Part shown: positions 24,425-33,770 of the stretch, piece by piece | How positions within the stretch are numbered: the stretch's first letter is position 1 | Layout of the letters: each line of letters starts with the position of its first letter | From: Micromonospora tulbaghiae | GTDB taxonomy: Bacteria > Actinomycetota > Actinomycetes > Mycobacteriales > Micromonosporaceae | Direction of reading: 5' to 3' | DNA length: 64,000 bases | NCBI RefSeq assembly: GCF_900091605.1 | Contig: NZ_FMCQ01000003.1 | Location: 58,485 to 122,484 of the forward strand | Program-made: the position numbers and the translations under genes | Notes under the pieces: generated by a model | What the model was told of the DNA's origin: nothing | Seen by the model: only the letters and a program-made list of their open reading frames with translations | The model's database searches: none

Positions 24425-25861
24425 TCAGCCTTCGATGTTGTGCATGACGTGCTTGACCCGGGTGTAGTCCTCCAGGCTGTAGACCGACAGGTCCTTGCCG
24501 TGGCCGGAGTGCTTGAAGCCGCCGTGCGGCATCTCCGAGACGAACGGGATGTGCGTGTTCACCCAGACGCAGCCGAAGTCCAGCCGGCGGGTCATCCGCA
24601 TGGCCCGGCCGTGGTCGCGCGTCCACACCGAGGCGGACAGGCCGTAGTCCACACCGTTGGCCCAGCGCACCGCCTCGTCCTCGTCGGAGAAACGCTGCAC
24701 GGTGATGACCGGCCCGAACACCTCGTCCTGGATGATCTCGTCGGTCTGCCGTACGCCGGAGACCACAGTCGGGGCGTAGAAGAAGCCGCGCTCGCCGACC
24801 CGGGCCCCGCCGGTGGTGACGTTCGCGTGGTCCGGCAGGCGGTCCACGAAGCCGCTCACCCGGGCGAGCTGGTTGGCGTTGTTCAGCGGGCCGTAGAGCA
24901 CGTCGGCGTCGTCCGGCGCGCCGGTGCGTGTGTTGCGGGCCTGCTCGGTGAGCGCGGCCACGAAGTCCTCGTGGATGCCCGGCCCGGTGAGCACCCGGGT
25001 CGCCGCCGTGCAGTCCTGGCCGGCGTTGAAGTAGCCGCCCATCGCGATCGCCTCGGCCGCCGCCGCCAGATCCGCGTCGTCGAAGATCACCACCGGGGCC
25101 TTGCCGCCCAGCTCCAGGTGGGTCCGCTTCAGGTCCGGCGCCGCCGCGGCGGCGACCTCCATGCCCGCGCGGGTCGAGCCGGTGATCGACACGAGCTGCG
25201 GGGTCGGGTGGGAGACCAGCGTACGGCCGGTGTCCCGGTCGCCGCAGACCACGTTGAACACGCCCGGCGGCAGGTGCTCGGCGGCGATCTCGGCCAGCAG
25301 CAGCGTCGACACCGGCGTGGTGTCCGACGGCTTCAACACCACCGCGTTGCCGGCCGCCAGCGCCGGGGCGATCTTCCAGACCGCCATCATCAGCGGGTAG
25401 TTCCAGGGGGTCACCTGGGCGCAGACGCCGATCGGCTCGCGCCGCACGTACGAGGTGTGCCCGGCCATGTACTCGCCGGCCGAGCGCCCCTCCAGCAGGC
25501 GGGCCGCCCCGGCGAAGAAGCGCAGCTCGTCCACGGCCGGCGGCAGCTCCTCGTCGGCGGTGAGCTGCCGCGGCTTGCCGGTGTTGCGGACCTCCGCGTC
25601 GACCAGCTCGGCGGCCCGCGACTCCACCGCGTCGGCGAACTTCAGCAGCGCCCGCTGCCGCTCGGCCGGCGTGGTGTCCCGCCAGGTCTCGAACGCGGCG
25701 GCGGCGGCCTTCATGGCCGCGTCCACGTCCGCCGCGCCGGAGACCGGGGCCTGGGCGAAGACGTCGCCGGTGCACGGGTCGATCAGGTCGGCGTAGCCGC
25801 CGTCCACCGGGTCGACGTACTCGCCGTTGACGAAGTTGCGCAGCTGCTGCTGGTCGCTCAT
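24425..25861 (-). CDS. Gamma-aminobutyraldehyde dehydrogenase-type aldehyde dehydrogenase
   Basis: A 478-residue aldehyde dehydrogenase of the PatD/PuuC/betaine-aldehyde group. [20 protein letters not shown] and [10 protein letters not shown] bind NAD, the base is in [10 protein letters not shown], the catalytic Cys in [10 protein letters not shown], and the ending [20 protein letters not shown] is typical of ABALDH. It would oxidise 4-aminobutanal, made from putrescine by the oxidase or aminotransferase of the pot locus, to GABA. It is cotranscribed with gabT. It lies 12 kb from the pot operon, so regulation may be separate. Confidence 0.88.
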   Translation of the reverse strand: MSDQQQLRNFVNGEYVDPVDGGYADLIDPCTGDVFAQAPVSGAADVDAAMKAAAAAFETWRDTTPAERQRALLKFADAVESRAAELVDAEVRNTGKPRQLTADEELPPAVDELRFFAGAARLLEGRSAGEYMAGHTSYVRREPIGVCAQVTPWNYPLMMAVWKIAPALAAGNAVVLKPSDTTPVSTLLLAEIAAEHLPPGVFNVVCGDRDTGRTLVSHPTPQLVSITGSTRAGMEVAAAAAPDLKRTHLELGGKAPVVIFDDADLAAAAEAIAMGGYFNAGQDCTAATRVLTGPGIHEDFVAALTEQARNTRTGAPDDADVLYGPLNNANQLARVSGFVDRLPDHANVTTGGARVGERGFFYAPTVVSGVRQTDEIIQDEVFGPVITVQRFSDEDEAVRWANGVDYGLSASVWTRDHGRAMRMTRRLDFGCVWVNTHIPFVSEMPHGGFKHSGHGKDLSVYSLEDYTRVKHVMHNIEG

Positions 25862-26003
25862 CAGAAGTCTCCGAGAGGGTGGCCGGGGAGAGGGTCAGCG
25901 GAGGTTATCGCAATCTGACTGCCATCTTGGCTACTAAATCCGAGGCAGACAAGGGTTTGAGCAACTGTTTCCGCGTGGGCACCTGTGGTCTAGGCTGCCG
26001 GTC
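25862..26003. promoter_or_regulatory. Divergent promoter region between the two aldehyde dehydrogenase operons
   Basis: A 142-base gap, visibly less GC-rich than its surroundings (CTACTAAATCC, GGGTTTGAGCAACTG). On the plus strand TAGGCT (25991-25996) ends 7 bases before GTG 26004, which suggests a leaderless message. No clear palindrome was found. Confidence 0.45.
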
Positions 26004-27443
26004 GTGGAGCCGAGAGCCTTCTACGTCGCCGGTCGCCCCGCCCACGGCGAGGACGAGCTGACAGTCACCCACCCGTACGACGGGCAGCCGGTGGGGCGTA
26101 CCACGCTCGCCACGGCCGACCAGGTCGAAGCCGCCGTCGCGGGCGCCGCCCGGGTGGCCGCGGAGGCCGCGGCCCTGCCCGCGCACGCCCGCGCGGCCGC
26201 CCTGGACCACGTCTCCCGCCGGCTCGCCGAGCGGGCCGACGAGGTCGCCGCGCTGATCACCGCCGAGAACGGCAAACCCGTCAAGTGGGCGAAGGCCGAA
26301 GTCGGGCGCGCGATCTCCACGTTCCGCTGGGCCGCCGAGGAGGCCCGCCGCTTCTCCGGCGAACTGCAACGGCTCGACACCGACCCCGCCGCCACCGGGC
26401 GGATCGCCCTGATCCGGCGCGTGCCGCGCGGGCCGGTGCTCGGCATCACCCCGTTCAACTTCCCGCTCAACCTGGTCGCCCACAAGGTCGCCCCGGCGCT
26501 CGCCGTCGGCACCCCGATCGTGGTCAAGCCGGCCCCGGCGACACCGCTCACCGCGCTGCTGCTCGGCGAGATCCTGACCGAGACGGACCTGCCCGAGGGC
26601 ATGTTCTCGGTGCTGCCGCTACCGAACGAGCGCGCCGCCGAACTCGTCACCGACCCCCGGCTGCCCGTGGTCTCGTTCACCGGCTCCGGGCCGGTCGGCG
26701 CGGCCATCCGCCGGGCCGCGCCGGACAAGCACGTCACGCTGGAACTAGGCGGCAACGCCGCGGCGGTGATCTGCGAGGACTGGGCGGCGGACGAGGACCT
26801 GACGTTCGCCGCGCACCGCATCGCCACGTTCTCCAACTACCAGGCCGGGCAGTCGTGCATCGCGGTGCAGCGGGTCTACGTGCACGAATGGCTCTACGAC
26901 GGCTTCCTGCCCCGGCTCGTCGCGGCGGTGCAGGCGCTGCGCACCGGCGACCCGCGATCCGAACTGACCGACGTCGGCCCGCTGGTGTCGGTCGAGGCGG
27001 CGCAGCGCGTCGAGACCTGGGTGGACGATGCGGTCGCGGCCGGGGCAACCATCGAGGTCGGCGGCCGACGCGACGGCGCGACCTACCCGCCCACCGTGCT
27101 CAGCGGCGCGCCGGCCGACGCGAAGGTGTGCGCCGAGGAGGTGTTCGGGCCGGTGCTGGTGGTCGCCTCCGTCGCCGACGACCGGGCCGCGTTCGCCGCC
27201 GTCAACGACTCCGCGTACGGGCTCCAGGCAGGCGTCTTCACCCACCGGCTCGACGTGGCGTTCGACGCCGCCCGCACGCTCGAAGTGGGCGGCGTGATCG
27301 TCGGGGACGTGCCGTCGTACCGGGCCGACCAGATGCCGTACGGCGGCATGAAGGGCTCCGGCGTCGGGCGCGAAGGGCTGCGCAGCGCGATGGACGACTA
27401 CACCGAGCCGCGCGTCACGGTGCTGACCGGCGTGGCCCTCTGA
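26004..27443 (+). CDS. Aldehyde dehydrogenase, possibly succinate-semialdehyde dehydrogenase
   Basis: A 479-residue aldehyde dehydrogenase. [42 protein letters not shown] and the catalytic Cys in QAGQSCIAVQRVYV are in place. NFPLNL and MPYGGMKGSGVGREG place it with the succinate-semialdehyde/glyceraldehyde-phosphate-like branch rather than the betaine-aldehyde branch. Divergent from the aminobutyraldehyde dehydrogenase-gabT pair, it would supply the last step to succinate. That substrate is inferred from context. The GTG start lies 7 bases after a -10-like TAGGCT. Confidence 0.85.
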   Translation: MEPRAFYVAGRPAHGEDELTVTHPYDGQPVGRTTLATADQVEAAVAGAARVAAEAAALPAHARAAALDHVSRRLAERADEVAALITAENGKPVKWAKAEVGRAISTFRWAAEEARRFSGELQRLDTDPAATGRIALIRRVPRGPVLGITPFNFPLNLVAHKVAPALAVGTPIVVKPAPATPLTALLLGEILTETDLPEGMFSVLPLPNERAAELVTDPRLPVVSFTGSGPVGAAIRRAAPDKHVTLELGGNAAAVICEDWAADEDLTFAAHRIATFSNYQAGQSCIAVQRVYVHEWLYDGFLPRLVAAVQALRTGDPRSELTDVGPLVSVEAAQRVETWVDDAVAAGATIEVGGRRDGATYPPTVLSGAPADAKVCAEEVFGPVLVVASVADDRAAFAAVNDSAYGLQAGVFTHRLDVAFDAARTLEVGGVIVGDVPSYRADQMPYGGMKGSGVGREGLRSAMDDYTEPRVTVLTGVAL

Positions 27444-27458
27444 TCACTCGCCCCCGGC

Positions 27459-28694
27459 TCACCAGGTGCCGTCGTCGCGGACCCGGGCGGGAGCGCGGCC
27501 GAGCAGCAGGGTGGTGAGGGCGGCGTCGATGTCGGCGCCGAGGAACCACTCGCCGGCCTGGTCGAGGGCGAAGATCCGGCCGTGCTCGTCGACCGCGAGG
27601 ATGCTCTCCTGACGTTCGCTGCCGAGCGGGAAGAGGCGGGCGCCCAGGACGGCGGCGAAGTCGGCGAGAGAGTCGGCGGTGTGGGCCACCTTCCGCGGTC
27701 GCACCTCGAAGCGGGAGATCCAGACCGCTTCACCGGGCCCTTGGCGCGCGGTCACCAGGCCGGGAAAGGCGGTGAGCGTCGCCAGCGCAGCGGGGAAAGA
27801 CGCGTGCGTATGCGTGGTGCCGCTGACCTCGCTTACCTTGCGGACCGAGGTGGCGGCGGACACCTCGTCGCCGAAGTGCGGCCGCCAGCCGGCGATCACG
27901 AGCGCGTTCGCGACCTCGGTGGGAAACCGGTCGGGCTCGGGTGGCGTCTGGGGTTCGGACCGCCACTCCTCGGCGAAGGCCAGTTCCGGCCAGGGCAGCA
28001 CGTTGAGGTGCACGAGGAACCTGATGCACGACTCGCAGCGCAGCTCGGCCGGACCGCCTGCGGGATCGCCGGGTTCCCGGACACGGAAGCTCTCGATCCG
28101 ACTGGTGCCGAGCAGGTCGCGGGCGTCCTCGATGGACAGTGGGGATAGGCCCTCGGCGGCCCGGCGGTGGTCGTGCTCGTACAGCGCGTCGGAGACGACG
28201 ATCATCTCGGCGTGCCGCTCGCCGCCGCGTACCAGATGCCCCGCGGGCAGGTCGTCCAGATAGGACTGGACGAGCGGGTGGTGACGCACCTCGACGTCGC
28301 CCTTCGCGCCCTGCGCGACGTGCTGCCGGCCGTCGAGCGTGAGGTGCGCGGTCGCGCCGGGTGTGGGCAGGCGGGTCAGCTCTCGCAGCAACTGGGCGGC
28401 CGGATCGACGGTACGCGGAGCGCGGGGTTCGCCGGGCCGCTGCTGGCGGTACATCGCCTCGACCGCCGGCGCCGGAATCCGCGGCCAGGTGGACACCTCG
28501 CCGGTCTCCTTGTCGATGACAGTGGTCGGCAGGTCGCCGGGTAGCGCCCGGGCTTCGGTGGACACGGTGGACTGCACCACGTAGCCCAGATCGAACTCCT
28601 CGACCTCGGGCGTGCACGGAAAACCGAGGCGGTCGGAGTCGCGCCGGGCCCACACGGAGGCGATCTGCTCGGCCTGCTGTCGCTCGATCACCAC
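27459..28694 (-). CDS. YrhB domain + YwqJ-like deaminase + SUKH-3 domain protein
   Basis: A 411-residue three-part protein. Residues 1-85 resemble the YrhB domain (IASVWARRD and FDLGYVVQ). Residues 95-250 match the YwqJ-related putative deaminases, with HAE at 161-163 and CESC at 220-223 as zinc-deaminase residues. Residues 255-411 resemble SUKH-3 immunity domains (ANALVIAGWRPHFG, FALDQAGEWFLGADI). SUKH proteins neutralise polymorphic toxins, while YwqJ domains are known as toxin tips, so toxin-like and immunity-like parts sit in one polypeptide. A TAATTT box (28703-28698) ends 4 or 7 bases before two adjacent GTG codons, so the message may be leaderless. It is divergent from the toxin operon. 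Confidence 0.78.
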   Translation of the reverse strand: MVIERQQAEQIASVWARRDSDRLGFPCTPEVEEFDLGYVVQSTVSTEARALPGDLPTTVIDKETGEVSTWPRIPAPAVEAMYRQQRPGEPRAPRTVDPAAQLLRELTRLPTPGATAHLTLDGRQHVAQGAKGDVEVRHHPLVQSYLDDLPAGHLVRGGERHAEMIVVSDALYEHDHRRAAEGLSPLSIEDARDLLGTSRIESFRVREPGDPAGGPAELRCESCIRFLVHLNVLPWPELAFAEEWRSEPQTPPEPDRFPTEVANALVIAGWRPHFGDEVSAATSVRKVSEVSGTTHTHASFPAALATLTAFPGLVTARQGPGEAVWISRFEVRPRKVAHTADSLADFAAVLGARLFPLGSERQESILAVDEHGRIFALDQAGEWFLGADIDAALTTLLLGRAPARVRDDGTW

Positions 28695-28697
28695 CTG

Positions 28698-28737
28698 AAA
28701 TTACCGGACCCCACGGATTTCGTGGCACCCGGTATGG
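28698..28737. promoter_or_regulatory. Back-to-back promoters of the toxin locus
   Basis: TAATTT on the minus strand (28703-28698) serves the SUKH-3 gene, and TATGGT on the plus strand (28732-28737) lies 36 bases before the YbaB-like gene. The two -10 boxes are only 28 bases apart, so the -35 regions overlap and the two transcripts probably compete. Confidence 0.45.
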
Positions 28738-28772
28738 TCGGCCCTACCCACGGTGACGGAAGGGGAGCGACG

Positions 28773-29186
28773 GTGGCCGAGAGTGCGGACCGGGATGCGA
28801 ACCGTGCACTACGCTCGCGATTCGACGAGGTGTACGGCCAATACCAGCGCTTGCGGTCCGGTCTGGACGAACTCCAGACCAAGCTGGCCGAACTGCGGGT
28901 CACCGAACGCTCCGACGACGGCCAGGTGACCGCCGTCGTCGGCGCACGGGGCGAGCTGATCAGCGTCGAGGTGAGCCCGGCCGCGTTCCGTGACCGGGAC
29001 GCCCGGGCGTTGAGCCGGAAGATCACCGAGACCGTGCTGCGCGCCTCCACCGCGGCGACCACCGCGACCCGCGAGCTGGTCTCCGGCTACCTGCCGCCGG
29101 GTTCGCCGTCGGTCGAGTTCCTGCGTACCCATGACTTCGGCGCGCTGCTCGGCCGCGCCGACTCCGTGCTGGCCCGCGGCGAGTGA
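28773..29186 (+). CDS. YbaB/EbfC family DNA-binding protein
   Basis: A 137-residue protein. A helical N-terminus (RSRFDEVYGQYQRLRSGLDE) is followed by the YbaB/EbfC core (VTAVVGARGELISVEVSP). The start GTG 28773 follows GGAAGGGGAG; an upstream ATG (28722) lacks a site. In many actinobacteria such proteins are the first gene of WXG100-polymorphic toxin operons, which is exactly the arrangement here. The role may be structural or regulatory. It lies 3 bases before the next gene. Confidence 0.78.
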   Translation: MAESADRDANRALRSRFDEVYGQYQRLRSGLDELQTKLAELRVTERSDDGQVTAVVGARGELISVEVSPAAFRDRDARALSRKITETVLRASTAATTATRELVSGYLPPGSPSVEFLRTHDFGALLGRADSVLARGE

Positions 29187-29189
29187 CAG

Positions 29190-29546
29190 GTGGCCGGGGG
29201 AGATATCTGGCTGGACCCGGACCGGGCCCGGCGCGGCGGCGCTGACCTGGCGCTGTCAGGGCGGGCGGTGAGCGCGGCCCGGCGGGAGACGGGCGAGCCG
29301 ATCGCCGCCGCGAGCGCCCAGCGGCCATGGGGCCGGGACGACATCGGCGCCGCGTTCGACAAGCACTACCAGGGTTACGCCGAGACGCTGCTGCGTGCGT
29401 GGGAGCTCCTCGGCCGCTCGTTGGAGGTGCTCGGGTCGGACGTCGTCCGGTCGGTCACGGCCACTGTGGAGACAGATCTGAGCAACGCCCGTGACCTCGG
29501 GAAGATCCCGCAGCAAGGGCACAACCCCCATCGGCCCCGGCGCTGA
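29190..29546 (+). CDS. WXG100/ESX-like small helical protein
   Basis: A 118-residue, mainly helical protein. [20 protein letters not shown], followed by [20 protein letters not shown], resembles actinobacterial WXG100-type secretion partners encoded ahead of large toxins. The exact W-x-G turn is not clear. A type VII secretion partner role for the 1401-residue toxin downstream is an inference from order and size. The start is GTG 29190. Confidence 0.65.
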   Translation: MAGGDIWLDPDRARRGGADLALSGRAVSAARRETGEPIAAASAQRPWGRDDIGAAFDKHYQGYAETLLRAWELLGRSLEVLGSDVVRSVTATVETDLSNARDLGKIPQQGHNPHRPRR

Positions 29547-29564
29547 CCACCGGAGGACCCGCGC

Positions 29565-32500
29565 GTGAGCATGCTGCCCAGCCCGATCCCGCACCCGCTC
29601 GACTTCTGCCCGTGGGACCTGCCCGGCTGGATCTACGAGGCGCTCGACTGGGTGGTCGGCGTCGAATGGCCGGAGGGCAACGAGCGCACCGTCTGGGATC
29701 TGGCCGACCAGTGGTACGGCGTGGCAGGCGTCCTGACCCGTCCCCGCGACGACGCGGTCACCGCCGCCGGTGAGGTGAAGAGCGGGTACGGGGGAGTCGG
29801 CCTGGTCGCCGGCGCGTTCGACACGGCCTGGCACAAGCTCGCCGAAGGCGAGGGCGCACCGCTGCACGTCCTGGTCGCGGCCACCGGCGAGCTGGCGCGG
29901 CTGGTCGACTCCTGCGGCTGCGACATCGAGGGCGCGAAGCTCGAAGCCTGGATCGAGCTGGGCATCCTGGTCATCGAGTTGCTGTCCCTGGCGGTCGCCA
30001 CAGTGCTCACCCTGGGCGCCGCCTCCCCGGCGGCGGCCGCCGCGATCACCGCGACGCGGGTCGTGGTGCAGCAGATCTTCAAGCGGCTGGTGGCCCAGCT
30101 CGCCCGCAAGGCGGTCAAGCAGGGCCTCAAGGAGGCGGGCGAACGGGCCGTGAAGGAGGTGGCCAAGTCCGGTGTCCGCACGCTGGCACGGCGGGCCGCG
30201 ATCGGCGGGTTGCTGGAGGCCGGCCAGGAGGCCGGCACCAGCCTCGGCACGCAGGCGTACCAGAACTCCACCGGCCGGCGGGACGGCCTCGACCTGAGCG
30301 ACGTGAGCACGTCGGCGCTCGGTGGATTCGCCGGCGGCGCGGTCGCGCCGCTGGCCGGGCTGGGCCGGCACGCCAACGGGCGGCTCGCGGAGATCGGCGA
30401 GCGGTTCGGGCGGGAGATGGCTGGGGAGACGCTCGCCGAGACCGCTGCCGGTCTGGCGACCGGCCAAGGCCCGTCGCTGGAGGATCTGGCGCGCGCGGCT
30501 GCCTCCGGCGCCACCGGGTCCGCCACCAACCAGACGGACTCAGCACTGCAACGCCGCCTCGACGGGCAGCTGAGCGGGTTGACGGTGTCGCCGGTCGGCC
30601 TGGACCCGCCGGTCGCCGCCGATCCCGCCGGGCAGATCCCGGCCCAGCGGGTCGCCGAGCCGATCGTCCAGAGCGGCGACACGATCGCGGGTTCCGTTCC
30701 CGCGACACCCACGCACGTCGCGCCCCAAGCCGCGGGCCCGCACCCGCTCGCCGTGGACCTGCCCCGCCCGGTGCCGGATCCCACGACGACGCCGTCGATC
30801 GGCGATGTCGTCCCGCACGACGTGGCACGTCCGGCGGTCGCCACGAGCCCCACGTTGTCGTCGATGATCACGGACGCACCCGTCGTCGGCCCGTCCCTAC
30901 CCGCGACCGGAGTCCATGGCGGCGCGGGCGCGGTCGTAGCGCCGATCGACAATGCGCAGCCGCCGTCGACCCCCGTACAGGCGGGAGCGGCACCGGCCAC
31001 GCTGTCGCCGCCCACTGCGGATCATCCGCCCGTGGTGGCGCCGCCGTTGTCGGACCGAACCGGTCCCGGCGTCGGGCCCTCGACGCTGCTGTCCACGCCG
31101 TCGCCGCAGCCGCATGCGGCACCGTTCCCAGGACTGCCCGGCCCGGATCCACGCCCGACTCCCAACCCCCGCTTCCCCCTGTTGGAGTCGTTGGCGCCGC
31201 CCCGGCCGTCCGCCGACCTCCCCGGCCCCGCTGTCGGTCCACCGCCTCCGGACCTGCGGTCCATCCGGGAGCGTGCCGCGCGGTTGGTTGCTGACCGTGA
31301 CTCGTTCGACCGGCGTCGCTACCGCGGTCATCTCCAGTCCCAGCGGACGTGGTTCGAGGACCGTCGACGGGAGACCAGAGCCGACTGGCTGCATGAGCGC
31401 GCCACGTACCACGAGGAACGTGCCAGTGACTGGGCCGCACAGGCCATGGAGCTGCGCCGCGCCGGCCGGACCCTGGCCGCCGAACGATGGCACCGGGAGT
31501 CACATGAGGCCTCCCTGGAAGCGGCCGACCTGCGCGAAGAGGCTCGGCACGTCCTCGCCGGGAGGCTTGTTCCGGGGCAGGTGATGGTCGAGGACGACCT
31601 CGACTTCTACCGCATCAACGACGACGTGGCGGACCTGGCCGTCGGCGCGGTGGAGACCGCCGACCACTCCGCGCTCACCGGTCACGGCCATCCCGAGCCG
31701 ATCGACAGGTCCCGGCCCTACGGTCGCCGGGGAGGGCTCCGCCCTCCGCTGGCGCTGCACCAGACCGACCTCGAACGGCAGATGCCCCGCAACCCGGACG
31801 GCGGTGTGACGCGTACCGCCGATCCCCGGCGCGGCGGCTGGTTCCGCCTCGCGAACGACGGCGGCCCGGCGGCCGACGCCACCCGAGGGATCAACTGCCT
31901 CGACTGCACGCTGTCGCTGTTCGAGACCTGGGTTCACGGACGGCCGCGCGTCGCGGCGCCGCGTACGTTCGACGGCTACCTGAACGGCGACGTGAACCGG
32001 CCGGTCGGCGGGGAGGCGGACGGACCGCTGCGGGTCGAGCAGACGACCGGCGGCCGGTTCCAGGACCTCTGCCCGCCGGACCGGCCCGGGGTCACCCCTC
32101 GGGACCGGCAGCGGTTGGTGGACGGTGGCTACCGGGACCTGTACGCGCAGCTCGCGTCGGGTGGCCACGGCAGTTACGCGTTCCTCATCACCAGCTTCGA
32201 GGGCGGCGGCTCGCACGCCTGGGTGGCGTTGAACCAGAACGGCACGATCCTCTTCCTCGACCCGCAGACGGGCCTGGTGGCGGACCGGCCGCTCTACCAC
32301 CACAGCGGCCGTCCGGCAGCCAGCAACGTGGTCGGCGTCGACGCTCTGGTGCTCGGCCCCGACGGCCGGCCGATGCCGCTCACCGGCCGCCCGCCCGGCA
32401 CCTACAACGTCCTACCCGAGCCACTACCCCGCCCGGCGCCGCCACGGCCGCCGGCCCCGCCGCCGATCGCCGACGGCCACGTCCCGGACTTCAACCACGT

Positions 32501-33770
32501 CCACCTGCTCGGCGAGTCCACCACCATCCACCGCCGAACTGACGGACCGATGCCGGGCAGCGCGCCCTCCGTCGAGCCGGATCCCGACCGGGTACGCGAG
32601 GACCACCGGCAGGCGCACGCCGACCGGATCGCCGCCGGGCTCTACGTGCGCGACGCGCTCGCGCAGAGCGGGAACCTCGACGCCGCCTTCACCGCCGGGG
32701 TGACTCCTGTCGAACTGGCGCAGCACGCCGACGTGCCGACGCTGCGGCGGCTCGTACCCGGGCTGGACGAGAGCGCCGCGGCCGACCTCACCCGCTTGTT
32801 CGCCGACCCGCGTGTGCAGCGGATGCTCGACCAGAGCTGGGAGGCTCCGCCGCGACGGGAGGAGTTGCTGGCCGAGACGTTGGTGCGGCAGCTCGCGGAG
32901 CGGCCCGACCTGGTCCGGATGATCCTGGCGACACCGGAACTCGCCAACTCGCTGACCGCCCGGCCGCTGACCCTGCACCACCTGGCCAGCCACCAGCAGG
33001 CCATCGACGTGCTGGGCGAGGTCATGAACGACATCGCCATCCGCGGGGCCGAGGCGGTGATCGCTCCGAAGCCACTGAAGCCCCACCCGACGCCAATCAG
33101 CGAAGAGCAGCGGGAACTCGGCGAGCGAGTTGCGAGGCGCGGCCAACGGCGGTTGCAGCTCGGATTCGACAGAGCCCGACGAGATGACGAGGTGTATCGC
33201 CTCGCCTACATCGATCGGCTGTACGCGGACGCGGCGGCAGCCCAACCGGAGTTGAATACGCTTGCTGTTGCGCTGGCCGGCGACCAAGGCAGCCCCGATT
33301 GGAGGAAGGAACCCAAGAATCGGGACCGCGTTCTGGACAAGCTGATCGAGTACGAGAACGACGCGTCAAAGCTCAAGGACTTGGCGGGCGCCAGAGTGCA
33401 ATTCGACACTCTCGATGCTGTCTACCAGGCACTCGGACGGCTGGCAGCCGACCCGGATGTGGTGATCCTCCATCTCAAGGACCGGTTCCTCGATCCACAG
33501 GACAGCGGCTACCGGGACCTCTTACTCAATCTTCGGATGTCGAACGGCCACATGGCAGAACTTCGACTGCAGCTCGCTGCAGTCGAGGAGGTCGCGGAAT
33601 GGGAGCATGCGCTGTACGAAATCCGACGCGACCTAGAAGCGCTGTCCGAGAGTGAAGGCCGGCCGTTGACACAGACAGAACGCGCCATCCGCGACGGACT
33701 CCTCCGGCGAGCGCAGAGCGCCTACTGGAGCAGAGCGCAGGAGAGCATCGGGGAGGTGCCGCCGCAGTGA
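29565..33770 (+). CDS. Polymorphic toxin: WXG100-like N-terminus, papain-like domain, C-terminal RelA/SpoT alarmone synthetase domain
   Basis: A 1401-residue multidomain toxin. Residues 1-340 are a helical, WXG100/CpnT-like delivery region with a hydrophobic stretch near 133-165. Residues 350-560 are a Pro/Ala-rich linker. Residues 560-690 are charged helices. Residues 770-920 are a papain-fold (Tox-PL/glutamine-deamidase-like) domain with candidate C778 or C781 (INCLDCTLS), H884 (GSHAWVAL) and D899 (LFLDPQTG). Residues 1240-1345 match the RelA/SpoT synthetase: KDLAGARV (D1272), LKDRFLDPQDSGYRDLL (Y1316), AELRLQL (E1332). The tip would exhaust ATP/GTP by making ppGpp- or ppApp-like nucleotides. 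The papain part may cut or be a second warhead. GTGA overlap with the next gene. Confidence 0.82.
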   Translation: MSMLPSPIPHPLDFCPWDLPGWIYEALDWVVGVEWPEGNERTVWDLADQWYGVAGVLTRPRDDAVTAAGEVKSGYGGVGLVAGAFDTAWHKLAEGEGAPLHVLVAATGELARLVDSCGCDIEGAKLEAWIELGILVIELLSLAVATVLTLGAASPAAAAAITATRVVVQQIFKRLVAQLARKAVKQGLKEAGERAVKEVAKSGVRTLARRAAIGGLLEAGQEAGTSLGTQAYQNSTGRRDGLDLSDVSTSALGGFAGGAVAPLAGLGRHANGRLAEIGERFGREMAGETLAETAAGLATGQGPSLEDLARAAASGATGSATNQTDSALQRRLDGQLSGLTVSPVGLDPPVAADPAGQIPAQRVAEPIVQSGDTIAGSVPATPTHVAPQAAGPHPLAVDLPRPVPDPTTTPSIGDVVPHDVARPAVATSPTLSSMITDAPVVGPSLPATGVHGGAGAVVAPIDNAQPPSTPVQAGAAPATLSPPTADHPPVVAPPLSDRTGPGVGPSTLLSTPSPQPHAAPFPGLPGPDPRPTPNPRFPLLESLAPPRPSADLPGPAVGPPPPDLRSIRERAARLVADRDSFDRRRYRGHLQSQRTWFEDRRRETRADWLHERATYHEERASDWAAQAMELRRAGRTLAAERWHRESHEASLEAADLREEARHVLAGRLVPGQVMVEDDLDFYRINDDVADLAVGAVETADHSALTGHGHPEPIDRSRPYGRRGGLRPPLALHQTDLERQMPRNPDGGVTRTADPRRGGWFRLANDGGPAADATRGINCLDCTLSLFETWVHGRPRVAAPRTFDGYLNGDVNRPVGGEADGPLRVEQTTGGRFQDLCPPDRPGVTPRDRQRLVDGGYRDLYAQLASGGHGSYAFLITSFEGGGSHAWVALNQNGTILFLDPQTGLVADRPLYHHSGRPAASNVVGVDALVLGPDGRPMPLTGRPPGTYNVLPEPLPRPAPPRPPAPPPIADGHVPDFNHVHLLGESTTIHRRTDGPMPGSAPSVEPDPDRVREDHRQAHADRIAAGLYVRDALAQSGNLDAAFTAGVTPVELAQHADVPTLRRLVPGLDESAAADLTRLFADPRVQRMLDQSWEAPPRREELLAETLVRQLAERPDLVRMILATPELANSLTARPLTLHHLASHQQAIDVLGEVMNDIAIRGAEAVIAPKPLKPHPTPISEEQRELGERVARRGQRRLQLGFDRARRDDEVYRLAYIDRLYADAAAAQPELNTLAVALAGDQGSPDWRKEPKNRDRVLDKLIEYENDASKLKDLAGARVQFDTLDAVYQALGRLAADPDVVILHLKDRFLDPQDSGYRDLLLNLRMSNGHMAELRLQLAAVEEVAEWEHALYEIRRDLEALSESEGRPLTQTERAIRDGLLRRAQSAYWSRAQESIGEVPPQ

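Noticed and set aside
29565..29700. Classical WXG100 protein as the toxin N-terminus
   Set aside because: The region is longer and lacks a clear W-x-G turn, so I call it WXG100/CpnT-like only.
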